A stretch of DNA of 64,000 nucleotides, taken from assembly GCA_035279905.1 (NCBI GenBank), contig DATEGZ010000217.1, positions 1 through 64,000 of the forward strand, in the 5' to 3' direction. This DNA is from DATEGZ01 sp035279905 (GTDB taxonomy: Bacteria; Acidobacteriota; Vicinamibacteria; Vicinamibacterales; SCN-69-37). A program made the translations under genes and the position numbers. The notes under the pieces are model-generated. The model was not told where the DNA came from. It saw only the letters and a list, made by a program, of their open reading frames with translations, and made no database searches. Of the stretch, positions 51,221 through 59,530 are shown piece by piece (the first letter of the stretch is position 1; each line of letters opens with the position of its first letter).

Positions 51221-52250
51221 GATCGCGCGCCCGCGCTTCGACCTCGTCGACCGCGATGTCCGCCATTTTTCCCGTGCGGCTTTGAATGAACGCGCCGGAC
51301 GGCCCGTACGGGCCGTTGCGCTCGCCGCGCGTCGGCCCGAACAATCCCAGCGACGGCACTTCGTGCGCGGCGGCGAGATGCAGCGGCCCGGTGTCGTTGC
51401 CGATCACCAGATCCGTGCGCCGCAGAATCGCCGTGAGCTCCGGCACAGTGCCGCCCGCCCACACAATCGTGCGATCGGCCGGCAAGTTGCCGCGGACCTG
51501 GTCGAGCCGCGCTTCTTCCCCCGGGCCGCCGAGCAGGAGCAGCGTTGCGTCACCCCCGGCGAGCAGCCGGCGTCCCAGCTCGGTGAAGGACCCGGCCGGC
51601 CACAGCTTCTGCGGGCCGCGCGTGCTCGGCAGCAACGCGATCAAGCGCGGCGTCCGAATCGCGCGCTCGCGCAGCCACGTCGCGATGCGCGCCTCGGCGT
51701 CCGGCCACAGCGGCAGGGGAAACTGCGCCGTGCCGGGCGCGCTGATGCCCACGGGTCCCAGCAGCGTGAGATTGAGATCGACGACGTGTTTGGTGCCCGG
51801 CGGGGGAGTCACGCGGACGGTCGTGAACAGCGTCGACACGGGATCGCGGGCGTAGCGCCGATCGAACCCGATGCGCAGCGGCGCGCCGGTCATGCGCACG
51901 AACGGCGAGGTCTTGTGCGCCCATCCCTGCACGTCGATCGCGACGTCGATCCGCAGCTCGCGCAGCCGCTGCCGCAGCGCGCCGAGCTCCCGCCGAATCG
52001 CGCCGAAGCCGCTCGCGCGCGTCAGCTGCTCGCGCCACCGGCGCAGCGGGACGAGCAGCACGTCATCGACGATCGGATTGCCGTTGAGCAGAATCTGCTC
52101 GTGTTCTTCGACGAGCCAAATCAGGCGCGCTGTGGGCTCGTGCCGGCGCACGGCCGCGGCGACTGGCAGCGTGTGCACGACGTCGCCGAGCGACGTGAAG
52201 CGAACGATCGCGATGCGGCGGCCGGATCGCGCTGGCGGGGCCTCGCCCAT
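51162..52250 (-). CDS. Glycosyltransferase family 9 (heptosyltransferase I-like)
   Basis: 362 residues with RIAIVRFTSLGDVVHTLPVAAAVRRHEP, VAIDVQGWAHKTS, LLPSTRGPQKLWPAG and VIGNDTGPLHLAAAHEVPSLGLFGPTRGERNGPYG, the GT9/WaaC motifs. Probably transfers the first heptose to Kdo. Opposite strand to the waaA-hldE block. Its start overlaps the upstream 2OG oxygenase stop, and its 3' end overlaps the fusion gene by 59 bp. Confidence 0.88.
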   Translation of the reverse strand: MGEAPPARSGRRIAIVRFTSLGDVVHTLPVAAAVRRHEPTARLIWLVEEHEQILLNGNPIVDDVLLVPLRRWREQLTRASGFGAIRRELGALRQRLRELRIDVAIDVQGWAHKTSPFVRMTGAPLRIGFDRRYARDPVSTLFTTVRVTPPPGTKHVVDLNLTLLGPVGISAPGTAQFPLPLWPDAEARIATWLRERAIRTPRLIALLPSTRGPQKLWPAGSFTELGRRLLAGGDATLLLLGGPGEEARLDQVRGNLPADRTIVWAGGTVPELTAILRRTDLVIGNDTGPLHLAAAHEVPSLGLFGPTRGERNGPYGPSGAFIQSRTGKMADIAVDEVEARARDLSRASSAARAAQSRSRIRE

Positions 52251-52867
52251 CAGGCTGGGCGGCGGAGCAGCCGTTTGAAGAACGCGGACCGCTTGTGGCG
52301 GCGCAGCTCCCGGTCGGCCATCTCCTGGCTCGTCACCCAGTTCAGCTGCACGACGCGCCGCTCACCGTTGGCGGGCAGGTGCCCGTGCCACGAGTTGTCC
52401 GCGCGACGGAACGCGAGCAGCGTGCCCCACTTCGGCACGATCTCGATCGCCGTGGCGTTGACGTCCTCGCTGCGCAGCAGCCGGAGCCGCCCGCCGGCGT
52501 CCGCCCACTGCTCGTTGAGATAGAGGAGGACGCTGATGATCTTCCACGTCGCGTCGGTGTGCACGCTGCCGTCGTGCGGCCCGACGCGCCCGCGCACGGT
52601 GACGATCTTGAAGTACTGATCGAGCTTCAGCTGGAAGCGATCGGCCATCGCGTCCTGGAACTCGGCGCCGAGCAGCTCGTCCACGAGCGCGCCAAACGCG
52701 GGCCCGTACGAGAGCTCCGACAGCGGATAGCTGCCGGTCGTCGTCACCTTCGGAAAATCGCCGGCGACCGCTTTGGTCGCCTCCGCGGACACGAAGTTGT
52801 CGACGATGACGTGCTCGTACGGGTCACGGGCGAGCGGAGTCTGGCGCAGCGCGGCGAGGTTGAGCAT
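52250..52867 (-). CDS. 2-oxoglutarate/Fe(II)-dependent oxygenase
   Basis: 205 residues. Fe(II) ligands are likely HTD in GSVHTDATWKIISVLLYLN and the later His in NSWHGHLPANGERRVVQLNWV, with Arg nearby for 2-oxoglutarate; the double-stranded beta-helix shape fits prolyl-4-hydroxylase-like oxygenases. Substrate unknown. It overlaps the GT9 heptosyltransferase gene, so LPS-core hydroxylation is a possibility. ATG 52867 is taken because longer starts run into the divergent gene. Confidence 0.75.
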   Translation of the reverse strand: MLNLAALRQTPLARDPYEHVIVDNFVSAEATKAVAGDFPKVTTTGSYPLSELSYGPAFGALVDELLGAEFQDAMADRFQLKLDQYFKIVTVRGRVGPHDGSVHTDATWKIISVLLYLNEQWADAGGRLRLLRSEDVNATAIEIVPKWGTLLAFRRADNSWHGHLPANGERRVVQLNWVTSQEMADRELRRHKRSAFFKRLLRRPA

Positions 52868-53000
52868 GCGAGCGTCCTCAGAATCTGTCACGGCAGAGGG
52901 GATGTCAAGATCGCCGTGGCCGCGCGCCGCGGCCATGCGATAATCCGCGGCTTCATCACTCCGAGCGCATCGTTCCGGCCATTTTTCCGGGAGGATCGTC

Positions 53001-54203
53001 ATGAAGCCGTACGACGCCATCATCATCGGCGCACGCTGTGCGGGTTCGCCGACCGCCATGCTCCTGGCCCGCAAGGGCTACCGCGTTCTCCTCGTCGATC
53101 GCGCCACGTTTCCGAGCGACACGATTTCCACGCATTTGATTCATCCGCCGGGCGTGGCGGCGCTGGCTCGCTGGGGGCTGCTCGATCGGCTGCGCGCGAC
53201 CGGCTGTCCGGCGATCGACACCTACGCCTTCGACTTCGGTCCGTTCGTGATCTCGGGATCGCCGGGCACGCCGGAATCCAAAGTCGCCTACGGTCCGCGC
53301 CGGACCGTCCTCGACAAGCTGCTCGTGGACGCCGCCGCGGAAGCAGGCGCAGAGGTTCGCGAGGGCTTCGTCGTCGAAGGGCTCGAGATCAAGGATGGAC
53401 GTGTCACCGGCATTCGCGGCCGCAGCAAGTCGGGTCCGTCCGTCACCGAGCAGGGGCGCGTCGTGATTGGCGCGGACGGCCTGCACTCGCTCGTCGCCAA
53501 GGTCGTCACGCCGGAGCAGTACCACGACCGGCCGCCGCTCGAGGCGGGCTACTACACCTACTGGGGCGGCCTCGAGATGGGCGGCCGCTTCGAAGCGTAC
53601 GACCGGGTGGACCGCACGTGGGCGGCGTGGCCCACCAACGATGACGTCACGCTCGTGGTCGTCTCGTGGCCGGCGGCTGAGTTCGAGGCGAACAAGCGCG
53701 ACGTCGAAGGGCACTACCTGCGCGCCTTCGAGCGAGCTCCGGCGTTTGCCGAGCGCATTCGCGCGGCCAAACGCGTCGAGCGTCTGGTGGGCACGGCCGT
53801 GCCGAACTTTTTCCGCAAGCCGTTTGGTCCGGGCTGGGCGCTCGTCGGCGACGCCGGCTATCACAAGGACTTCATCACCGCGCAGGGCATCAGCGACGCG
53901 TTTCGCGACGCGGAGCGCTGCGCCGCCGCCCTGGACGAGTGGCTCTCCGGCGCGCGCGGATTCGACGAGGCCCTGGCCGCCTACCAACGCGACCGCGACA
54001 ATCACGTGCTGCCGATGTACGAGTTCACGTGTCAGTACGCGAGGCTCGCGCCGCCGCCGCCCGAGCTGCAGAAGATCTTTGCGGCCGTTCACGGCAACCA
54101 GGACGCCATGAACGGGTTTGCGCGGGTCATCGCCGGTGTGACCTCGCCCGCGGAGTTCTTCTCGCCGGAGAACGTGGGCCGGATCTTTGCGGCCGCGCAC
54201 TGA
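53001..54203 (+). CDS. FAD-dependent monooxygenase/geranylgeranyl-reductase-like oxidoreductase
   Basis: 400 residues: FAD-binding YDAIIIGARCAGSPTAMLLA, RRTVLDKLLVDAA, VIGADGLHS and WALVGDAGYHKDFITAQGISDA, the GD motif of group A flavoprotein monooxygenases and related reductases. Substrate unknown. GGGAGG lies upstream of the ATG. Divergent from the 2OG oxygenase. Confidence 0.85.
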   Translation: MKPYDAIIIGARCAGSPTAMLLARKGYRVLLVDRATFPSDTISTHLIHPPGVAALARWGLLDRLRATGCPAIDTYAFDFGPFVISGSPGTPESKVAYGPRRTVLDKLLVDAAAEAGAEVREGFVVEGLEIKDGRVTGIRGRSKSGPSVTEQGRVVIGADGLHSLVAKVVTPEQYHDRPPLEAGYYTYWGGLEMGGRFEAYDRVDRTWAAWPTNDDVTLVVVSWPAAEFEANKRDVEGHYLRAFERAPAFAERIRAAKRVERLVGTAVPNFFRKPFGPGWALVGDAGYHKDFITAQGISDAFRDAERCAAALDEWLSGARGFDEALAAYQRDRDNHVLPMYEFTCQYARLAPPPPELQKIFAAVHGNQDAMNGFARVIAGVTSPAEFFSPENVGRIFAAAH

Positions 54204-54274
54204 CGACGAGGCCCGAGATGACAGGCGCTTGTCACCCAAAAGTGCTAAGTGTCATAATGTTCTGCTGTCGGTCG

Positions 54275-54349
54275 GGGCGGTTAGCTCAGTGGTAGAGCAC
54301 TGGCCTTACACGCCGGCTGTCACAGGTTCAAGTCCTGTACCGCCCACCA
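54275..54349 (+). tRNA. tRNA-Val (TAC)
   Basis: Acceptor arms GGGCGGT and ACCGCCC pair; D arm TAGCTCAGTGGTAGAGCA; anticodon loop CTTACAC gives TAC; T arm CAGGTTCAAGTCCTG. 3' CCA is encoded (54347-54349). Confidence 0.97.
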
Positions 54350-54458
54350 TTCGCGGCGGCACGGCAGGTGACGAGGGCAAGCAGTGACAGGAGCGCGGTT
54401 GGGCATGGCCTCACCGCCTCATTGCCCGTCACCTCATGGCAAGCGTCAGTGAAAGATC

Positions 54459-54535
54459 GGGGTCGTAGTTCAGCTGGTTAGAACGCCGGCCTGTCACGCC
54501 GGAGGTCGCGAGTTCGAGCCTCGTCGACCCCGCCA
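54459..54535 (+). tRNA. tRNA-Asp (GTC)
   Basis: Acceptor GGGGTCG/CGACCCC, D arm TAGTTCAGCTGGTTAGAACG, anticodon loop CTGTCAC giving GTC, T arm CGAGTTCGAGCCTCG, discriminator G and encoded CCA at 54533-54535. About 110 bp after tRNA-Val; nothing coding lies between. Confidence 0.97.
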
Positions 54536-54549
54536 AATCCTTTCTTGAT

Positions 54550-54568
54550 CCGGGGGCTTTGCCCCCGG
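54550..54568 (+). terminator. GC-rich hairpin after tRNA-Asp
   Basis: CCGGGGGC-TTT-GCCCCCGG, an 8-bp perfect stem 14 bp after the tRNA, likely ending or processing the tRNA transcript. No U-tract follows, so it is not a canonical intrinsic terminator. A similar GGGGC-TTT-GCCCC occurs near 54656-54668. Confidence 0.5.
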
Positions 54569-54690
54569 GACCCCCTACGCGCTTCGCTCGTGGGGCCCCA
54601 CGATCCCCACTCCGCTCGCGCGGCTCGTTCGCTACCGCTCACTCGCTGCTTGATTGGGGCTTTGCCCCCGGACCTCTTACACGCCTTGCC

Positions 54691-54732
54691 CCGCCGTAGC
54701 TGCGCGCGACGCGCGCGACTAGCGAAGGCGGG
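54691..54732. repeat. CCGCCGTAGC ... TAGCGAAGGCGG element, copy 2
   Basis: Same flanks as 37889-37912, but the centre is replaced by a GCGCGCGA-rich palindrome, making the copy 42 bp instead of 24 bp. Confidence 0.65.
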
Positions 54733-54933
54733 TCACTCGCACAACTCGCCTCCAGTAGAAAGCACGTAGGCAAGTTGCCCTCCGTTCGCGTGGCTCACTC
54801 GCTGCCGCTCACTCGCTTCTGATCCGGGGCTTGGTTCGACGATCAGGGATTGTCGCCTCCGTTCGTCCCCAACAATCCGCCGTCCGTCGCAATCCGGTTG
54901 TTCACTCGTATGCCTGCTGCGAGATTCGTACGC

Positions 54934-55323
54934 ATGAAGTCCGCCACGATATTGACGGTCACCTCGCTGCTCTCGATTCTCTTCTGCACATTTCATCTCG
55001 CGGATGACGTCGTCCGCGGGTTCGAGCCGGGAGGAGTCAACAACATCGTTGGGGTACTGGTGCTGGTCGTCTGGCTGTTCGGCACGCTGGGACTGAACGG
55101 GAGGCGATCTGGTTACTTGATCATGCTTCTTGGCTCGCTCCTTGGATCGATTGTTCCCGTCGTCCACATGCGGGGCGCGGGACTTGTCGGCGGCAGGCTG
55201 GCCAACTCCACCGGGATCTTCTTCTTTGTCTGGACGCTGCTTGCGCTGGGCGGGAGCGCGGGGCTGTCCGTCATCCTGTCCGCGCGCGCGCTGTGGCAAC
55301 TGCCGTGGCGCCGACGGCCTTAG
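54934..55323 (+). CDS. Hypothetical small membrane protein
   Basis: 129 residues with about four hydrophobic helices: SATILTVTSLLSILFCTFHLADDV, IVGVLVLVVWLFGTLG, MLLGSLLGSIVPVVHM and FFVWTLLALGGSAGLSVIL. No family recognised. Met 54934 is preferred to upstream in-frame Met codons because it opens the first helix. It is followed 11 bp later by a second small membrane protein on the same strand. Confidence 0.65.
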   Translation: MKSATILTVTSLLSILFCTFHLADDVVRGFEPGGVNNIVGVLVLVVWLFGTLGLNGRRSGYLIMLLGSLLGSIVPVVHMRGAGLVGGRLANSTGIFFFVWTLLALGGSAGLSVILSARALWQLPWRRRP

Positions 55324-55334
55324 GGGAGGCTGAT

Positions 55335-55736
55335 ATGCATGACATCAAGGAGCGGTTGTCTCAACTGTGGCTCTTCGCGTTATTGACCTACCTGTATGCG
55401 GACGTCGTGGCCCTGTTTGCTATTGCCGGCCGTCCAGCTTCATTCGAGCCTCTCCCGCCATGGGTCCTGATGGGTTCAGCGGTCCTGATGGAAATACCCA
55501 TCGCCATGATTCTGGCGTCTCGACTGCTTCCGTTTAGAGCCAATCGGCTAGCGAATATCATCGCGGGCGTCCTCCTGACGTCTGTCAACGGTTTCCTGAC
55601 CTTCGTTCCGCCTCTGCTCGGATGGGGCAAGCCACCCGCGCTTCCTGAATACCTGTTCTTCGCAACACTCGAAACCGTGTGCACCGTGGTCATCATCTGG
55701 CAGGCGTGGACGTGGTCAAGCGTTGAAGGCCGCTGA
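55335..55736 (+). CDS. Hypothetical small membrane protein
   Basis: 133 residues with four predicted membrane helices (LWLFALLTYLYADVVALFAI, WVLMGSAVLMEIPIAMILA, IIAGVLLTSVNGFLTFVPP, ATLETVCTVVIIWQAW). Function unknown. GGGGAGG precedes ATG 55335. It sits 21 bp before the LytS-type kinase, so it may belong to the same unit. Confidence 0.72.
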   Translation: MHDIKERLSQLWLFALLTYLYADVVALFAIAGRPASFEPLPPWVLMGSAVLMEIPIAMILASRLLPFRANRLANIIAGVLLTSVNGFLTFVPPLLGWGKPPALPEYLFFATLETVCTVVIIWQAWTWSSVEGR

Positions 55737-55757
55737 GGCACTGGTATCCTCACTCTC

Positions 55758-56828
55758 ATGTCCGACGCGGTGACCGCCGCGAGGCCAGCCAGGCTCACAG
55801 CGAAGACCTCTCGACGACTGGCCGTGGCGCTGACGATTTCCATCAGCGTTGGCCTCGTGTTGTTGTTCGGATGGACAGGCTCGATCTTCTCGCTCTTTCT
55901 CCGCACCACGATCCTGGGACTATCCGCGACGACGGCGTTCGCGCTCTTCGAAGTGTGGCCGCGAACACTGCCGCGCTGGCTCCAGCGATGGACGCTGCAA
56001 GTCGTCGCGGTCGGCGTGTTCATGCCGGTGACGACATTGCTGATTTACCTTGTGTCCACTCCGCGAGGTGCGCCGCCGTTCTGGGACAGTCCGGATCGCT
56101 GGGCCGGGTGGACGCACCTCACGTTCGCCGGCCTCCTCCTCGCGCCGTGGACGGCGCTCGCAGCGGTGGTCCGCCAGAAGGAGGCCTTTGCGCGCGATCA
56201 GCAGCTGGCGTTCGCGCTCGAGCGCAGTGAGCTCGAGCGGCAGGCGCTCGACGCGCGGTTGCATCTGCTGCAGGCGCAGGTGAGCCCGCATTTTCTGTTC
56301 AATACACTCGCCAACGTGCAGGCGCTCGTCGATGCCGGGTCGCCGCACGCGTCGGCCCTGCTTCGAAGCCTCACGGCGTATCTGCGCGCGGCGGTCCCGC
56401 TGCTTCACGAGCCTGCGGCCACGATCGAGCGCGAGCTGCAGCTCGTTCGGCCCTATCTCGAACTGATGCAGATGCGCATGCCGGATCGCCTCCAGTACGC
56501 CATCCAGGTCGATCCGGCGTCCCTCAAGGTTCGCTGTCCGCCGACCACGCTGTTGACGCTGGTCGAGAATGCCGTGCGGCACGGGATCGATCCGAATGAA
56601 GACGGAGGCCGGATCGACATCGGCGTCGAACGGGTCGGCGACCGCTGCATCGTTCGCGTGACCGATACCGGCGCGGGGCTTCATCCCTCGGCAAGCGGTC
56701 CCGGGATCGGGCTCAGCGCGCTGCGCGAGCGGCTGGAACTGATCTTCGGCGACGCGGCCGAGCTGCGTTTGACATCCAACGTTCCTCGAGGCGCCGCGGT
56801 CGAAATCGACATGCCGGCACAAACATGA
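55758..56828 (+). CDS. LytS/YehU-type membrane sensor histidine kinase
   Basis: 356 residues. About four N-terminal membrane helices (residues 20-155) lead to a His_kinase domain: phospho-acceptor region VSPHFLFNTLANVQALVD near 178, ATP-binding N box LLTLVENAVRHGI and G box PGIGLSALRERLELIFG. It works with the LytTR regulator, whose start overlaps by 4 bp. The signal is unknown. Confidence 0.93.
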   Translation: MSDAVTAARPARLTAKTSRRLAVALTISISVGLVLLFGWTGSIFSLFLRTTILGLSATTAFALFEVWPRTLPRWLQRWTLQVVAVGVFMPVTTLLIYLVSTPRGAPPFWDSPDRWAGWTHLTFAGLLLAPWTALAAVVRQKEAFARDQQLAFALERSELERQALDARLHLLQAQVSPHFLFNTLANVQALVDAGSPHASALLRSLTAYLRAAVPLLHEPAATIERELQLVRPYLELMQMRMPDRLQYAIQVDPASLKVRCPPTTLLTLVENAVRHGIDPNEDGGRIDIGVERVGDRCIVRVTDTGAGLHPSASGPGIGLSALRERLELIFGDAAELRLTSNVPRGAAVEIDMPAQT

Positions 56829-57613
56829 CCGTCCACGCGACTGCGCTAATCGCCGACGATGAACCGCTGTTGCGCGATGCGCTGCGGCGCCAACTCGCAG
56901 GCGTGTGGCCGGAGCTCGAGATCGTGGCCGAAGCGCGGAACGGACGCGAGACGGTACGGTTGTTCGACGAACGGCACCCAGACATTTGTTTCCTCGACGT
57001 CCACATGCCAGGCCTGTCCGGCGTTGACGCCGCAAATCACATCGGCCGTCGCGCCCATCTCGTGTTCGTCACCGCGTACGATCACTATGCGGTGCAGGCC
57101 TTCGCGCAGGGAGCACTGGACTACCTGCTGAAGCCAGTCGAAGAGGCGCGGCTCGCTGAAACGGTGAGCCGCCTCAAGGAACGGCTCCAGTCATCCCGGC
57201 CGGCGATCAACACGGAACAGCTGTTACAGCAACTCACTGCCCAGCTCGCCAGGCTGCAAGGCGGCGGCAAGAGAGAGCCGCTGCGCTGGATCCGGGCCCA
57301 GGCGGGCAAGACCGTGCGCTTGATTGCCACGGACGACGTCGACTACCTGCGGTCGGACGCGAAGTACACGCTCGTCGCTTGGCGCGATGGAGCGAAGCCG
57401 GCCGAGGCGGTGGTCCGGACGCCGCTCAAGGAACTGCTCGCGCAACTCGATCCGGACCAGTTCGCACAGGTGCATCGATCGGCCGTCGTCAATCTGCGCG
57501 CGATCAGCCATGTCACGCGACACGACAATGAAACCGCGGAGATTCATCTGAAAGGACGAGGCGACGTACTGCCGGTGAGCCGCAGCTTCGTACACTTGTT
57601 CCGCCAGATGTAG
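56825..57613 (+). CDS. LytTR-family DNA-binding response regulator
   Basis: 262 residues. Receiver domain 1-120 with acidic pocket DDEP, phospho-Asp in CFLDVHMPGL and Lys in LLKPVEE; LytTR DNA-binding domain about 155-262 with IRAQAGKTVRLIATDDVDYLRSDAKYT and QVHRSAVVNLRAI. It binds pairs of short direct repeats upstream of target genes. Target unknown. Confidence 0.95.
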   Translation: MTVHATALIADDEPLLRDALRRQLAGVWPELEIVAEARNGRETVRLFDERHPDICFLDVHMPGLSGVDAANHIGRRAHLVFVTAYDHYAVQAFAQGALDYLLKPVEEARLAETVSRLKERLQSSRPAINTEQLLQQLTAQLARLQGGGKREPLRWIRAQAGKTVRLIATDDVDYLRSDAKYTLVAWRDGAKPAEAVVRTPLKELLAQLDPDQFAQVHRSAVVNLRAISHVTRHDNETAEIHLKGRGDVLPVSRSFVHLFRQM

Positions 57614-57639
57614 TTCCGCTCAGTGAGAGTATCGCTGCA

Positions 57640-57657
57640 CGATCGCGGACGCGATCG
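57640..57657. repeat. Perfect inverted repeat after the LytTR gene
   Basis: CGATCGCG-GA-CGCGATCG, 27 bp after the LytTR stop. It could be a weak terminator hairpin (2-base loop, no U-tract) or an operator. The rest of 57614-57872 shows nothing else. Confidence 0.4.
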
Positions 57658-57872
57658 CGCCGCCGCACGTCCGCGCGCATTCACGCCCGGCGCTGTGACC
57701 TCGCAAGACAAGTCACCGTTCGATTCACGTGACACCGCCGCCTGAATCGCGGCCAATCGATCGCCTGTACGCGGCGGGCGCACGAAGCGCGTCGCTGGCA
57801 CTCGCATTGCACTGAGTGGGCATCGCCTGCGACCGATGCGCTGTCGATGAATTCATCTGAGGACGGCAATCC

Positions 57873-58211
57873 ATGATTCGACGACTCACGCTCCTGACTG
57901 TCGCGGTCGCCTCGGTGGCCGCGCTCGTCGCATGCTCCAACTCCACTAGCCCATCGGCCACGCTGCAATCGATCGTGGTCAGCGGCACCGCACCGGTGAA
58001 AGGCGCGTCGGTGCAGTTCACGGCCATCGCGATGTACTCCGATGGATCGACGAAAGACGTGACGTCCACCTCCACGTGGGCGACGTCAGATTCGACGATC
58101 GCGACGGTCACGGCCACCGGCCTCGTCACCGGCGTCGGCGACGGCGCCGCGACGATCACGGCGACGTACGGCACCATGTCGTCGAGCGATCCGGTGCAAA
58201 TCACCGGCTGA
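57873..58211 (+). CDS. Small lipoprotein with bacterial Ig-like (Big2) domain
   Basis: 112 residues. Lipoprotein signal with LVAC (Cys near 21), then one Big2/BID_2 Ig-like domain: ASVQFTAIAMYSDGSTKDVTS, TWATSDSTIATVTATGLVTGVGDGAATITATY. Surface-exposed or periplasmic; function unknown. GAGGA lies upstream of the ATG. Confidence 0.85.
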   Translation: MIRRLTLLTVAVASVAALVACSNSTSPSATLQSIVVSGTAPVKGASVQFTAIAMYSDGSTKDVTSTSTWATSDSTIATVTATGLVTGVGDGAATITATYGTMSSSDPVQITG

Positions 58212-58269
58212 TCTCGCGCGCGCGCGTAGCGTAATTCCGGCGTGCTAGGCTGGCGAGTGGGAGTTGACG

Positions 58270-58743
58270 ATGAAGATGCTCGAGGCCGGCATACGCGCGC
58301 CGGAGTTCACGCTTCCGACAGGCCCCAAATCTCGCGCGTCGCTGACGGACTATCGCGGCCGTCCCGTCGTGCTCGTGTTCTATCCGGCGGACTGGAGCCC
58401 GGTCTGCGGCGATCAGCTCGCGCTGTACAACGAGCTCGGCAGTGAGTTTGCGAGATTCAACGCCGCGCTGCTGCCGATTTCCGTTGACGGTGTCTGGAGC
58501 CACGCGGCGTTCAGCAGCCAGCGCAACTACAACTTTCCGCTGTGGTCCGACTTCGAGCCGAAGGGACACGTGTCGCGGCTGTACGGGGTGTACAACGAGC
58601 GGGACGGCTGCTCGCGACGCGCGCTCTTCGTCATCGACGCTCAGGGTGTGATTGCCTGGAGCTACCTGTCGCCAGACGCCGTGAATCCCGGCGCCGATGG
58701 GATTCTCACCGCGCTCGAAGCGATGCCGGGAAATCGGTCATGA
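58270..58743 (+). CDS. Peroxiredoxin (AhpC/TSA-like)
   Basis: 157 residues: APEFTLPTGPKSRASLTDYRGRPVVLVFYPADWSPVCGDQLALYNEL carries the peroxidatic Cys in PADWSPVCG, the thioredoxin-fold PxxxS/TxxC motif; later SVDGVWSHAAF and GCSRRALFVIDAQGVI. Reduces peroxides. GGGAG seven bases before ATG 58270; it is coupled to the DsbA-like gene by ATGA. Confidence 0.88.
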   Translation: MKMLEAGIRAPEFTLPTGPKSRASLTDYRGRPVVLVFYPADWSPVCGDQLALYNELGSEFARFNAALLPISVDGVWSHAAFSSQRNYNFPLWSDFEPKGHVSRLYGVYNERDGCSRRALFVIDAQGVIAWSYLSPDAVNPGADGILTALEAMPGNRS

Positions 58744-59312
58744 CACTCAAGACGCCCGTCGGCCCGAACGACCACGCGCAGGGACCCGCCGATGCGCCCG
58801 TGACGCTCGTCGAGTACGGCGACTATCAATGTCCCTACTGCGGACAGGCGTATCCGATCGTCAAGGCGATCCAGGCGCGATTTGGTCCGCGCCTGCGCTT
58901 CGTCTTCCGCAACATGCCCCTCAAAAACGCGCACCCGCAGGCCGAGCTGGCCGCCGAGGCGGCGGAAGCGGCCGCGCTGCAAGGCAAGTTCTGGGAGATG
59001 CACGACGCGCTCTACGAGCACCAGGCCAGGCTCGGGCCGGAGTTCGTCATGAAGGAAGCCGGACGGCTGAAGCTCGATCTCGGCGCCTTCGGAGCGGCGA
59101 TGGAGTCGGGCCAGGTGCGCGGGCGAGTCGAGCACGACTTCATGGATGGCGTCCGCAGCGGCGTGAACGGGACGCCGACGTTCTTTCTCAACGGTGTGCG
59201 TTTTGACGACAGCTGGGACGAGGAAACGCTCGGTGCCGCGATCGAACGCGCCGTCGGCGGCTCGAACTCGGCCCCACCCAGCGGCCGGCGCGCCCGGTTG
59301 ACGCCCCGGTGA
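58740..59312 (+). CDS. DsbA-family thioredoxin-like protein (no signal peptide)
   Basis: 190 residues: VEYGDYQCPYCGQAYPIVKAIQ holds the CPYC redox site; AAALQGKFWEMHDALYEHQ and GVNGTPTFFLNGVRFD (cis-Pro loop) complete the DsbA/thioredoxin-4 fold. No signal is seen, so it likely acts in the cytoplasm with the adjoining peroxiredoxin, for example as its reductant. Confidence 0.88.
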   Translation: MTLKTPVGPNDHAQGPADAPVTLVEYGDYQCPYCGQAYPIVKAIQARFGPRLRFVFRNMPLKNAHPQAELAAEAAEAAALQGKFWEMHDALYEHQARLGPEFVMKEAGRLKLDLGAFGAAMESGQVRGRVEHDFMDGVRSGVNGTPTFFLNGVRFDDSWDEETLGAAIERAVGGSNSAPPSGRRARLTPR

Positions 59313-59480
59313 GTGTCCTGCGGGGTTTTGCCGCCTCAGGACCCAGTCGGCCCCTCTGAAGAAGAAAATCGGCCCCACAGGTGTCTCCCGAAGCCCCGCG
59401 GGCGCGTCGACAATGGCTTGGATTGGCGTAAACGGCTTATCGGCAATAGGTTACGAGGCACCACTCACGCGCCATGCTGG

Positions 59481-59497
59481 CTGGCAGCGCGATTGCA
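59481..59497 (+). promoter_or_regulatory. Sigma-54 (-24/-12) promoter for the PEP-CTERM gene
   Basis: CTGGCAGCGCGATTGCA matches the sigma-54 consensus TGGCAC-N5-TTGCA with one change in the -24 box and exact -12 box and spacing. Transcription would start near 59508, leaving a 20-25 nt leader with AAGGAG (59521-59526) before ATG 59531. The fit of spacing makes it more convincing. Confidence 0.65.
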
Positions 59498-59530
59498 CAG
59501 TACGGGCCGAGTTCTTCCAGAAGGAGCCGT

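Larger units (their letters stand above)
54536..54933. other. Gene-free, repeat-rich stretch after the tRNA genes
   Basis: About 400 bp with two GGGGCTTTGCCCC-type hairpins, direct repeats of TCGCTGCCGCTCACTCGCTTCT-like sequence (TCGCT ... TCACTCGCT around 54630 and 54800) and the CCGCCGTAGC/TAGCGAAGGCGG element. No convincing gene. Confidence 0.65.
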
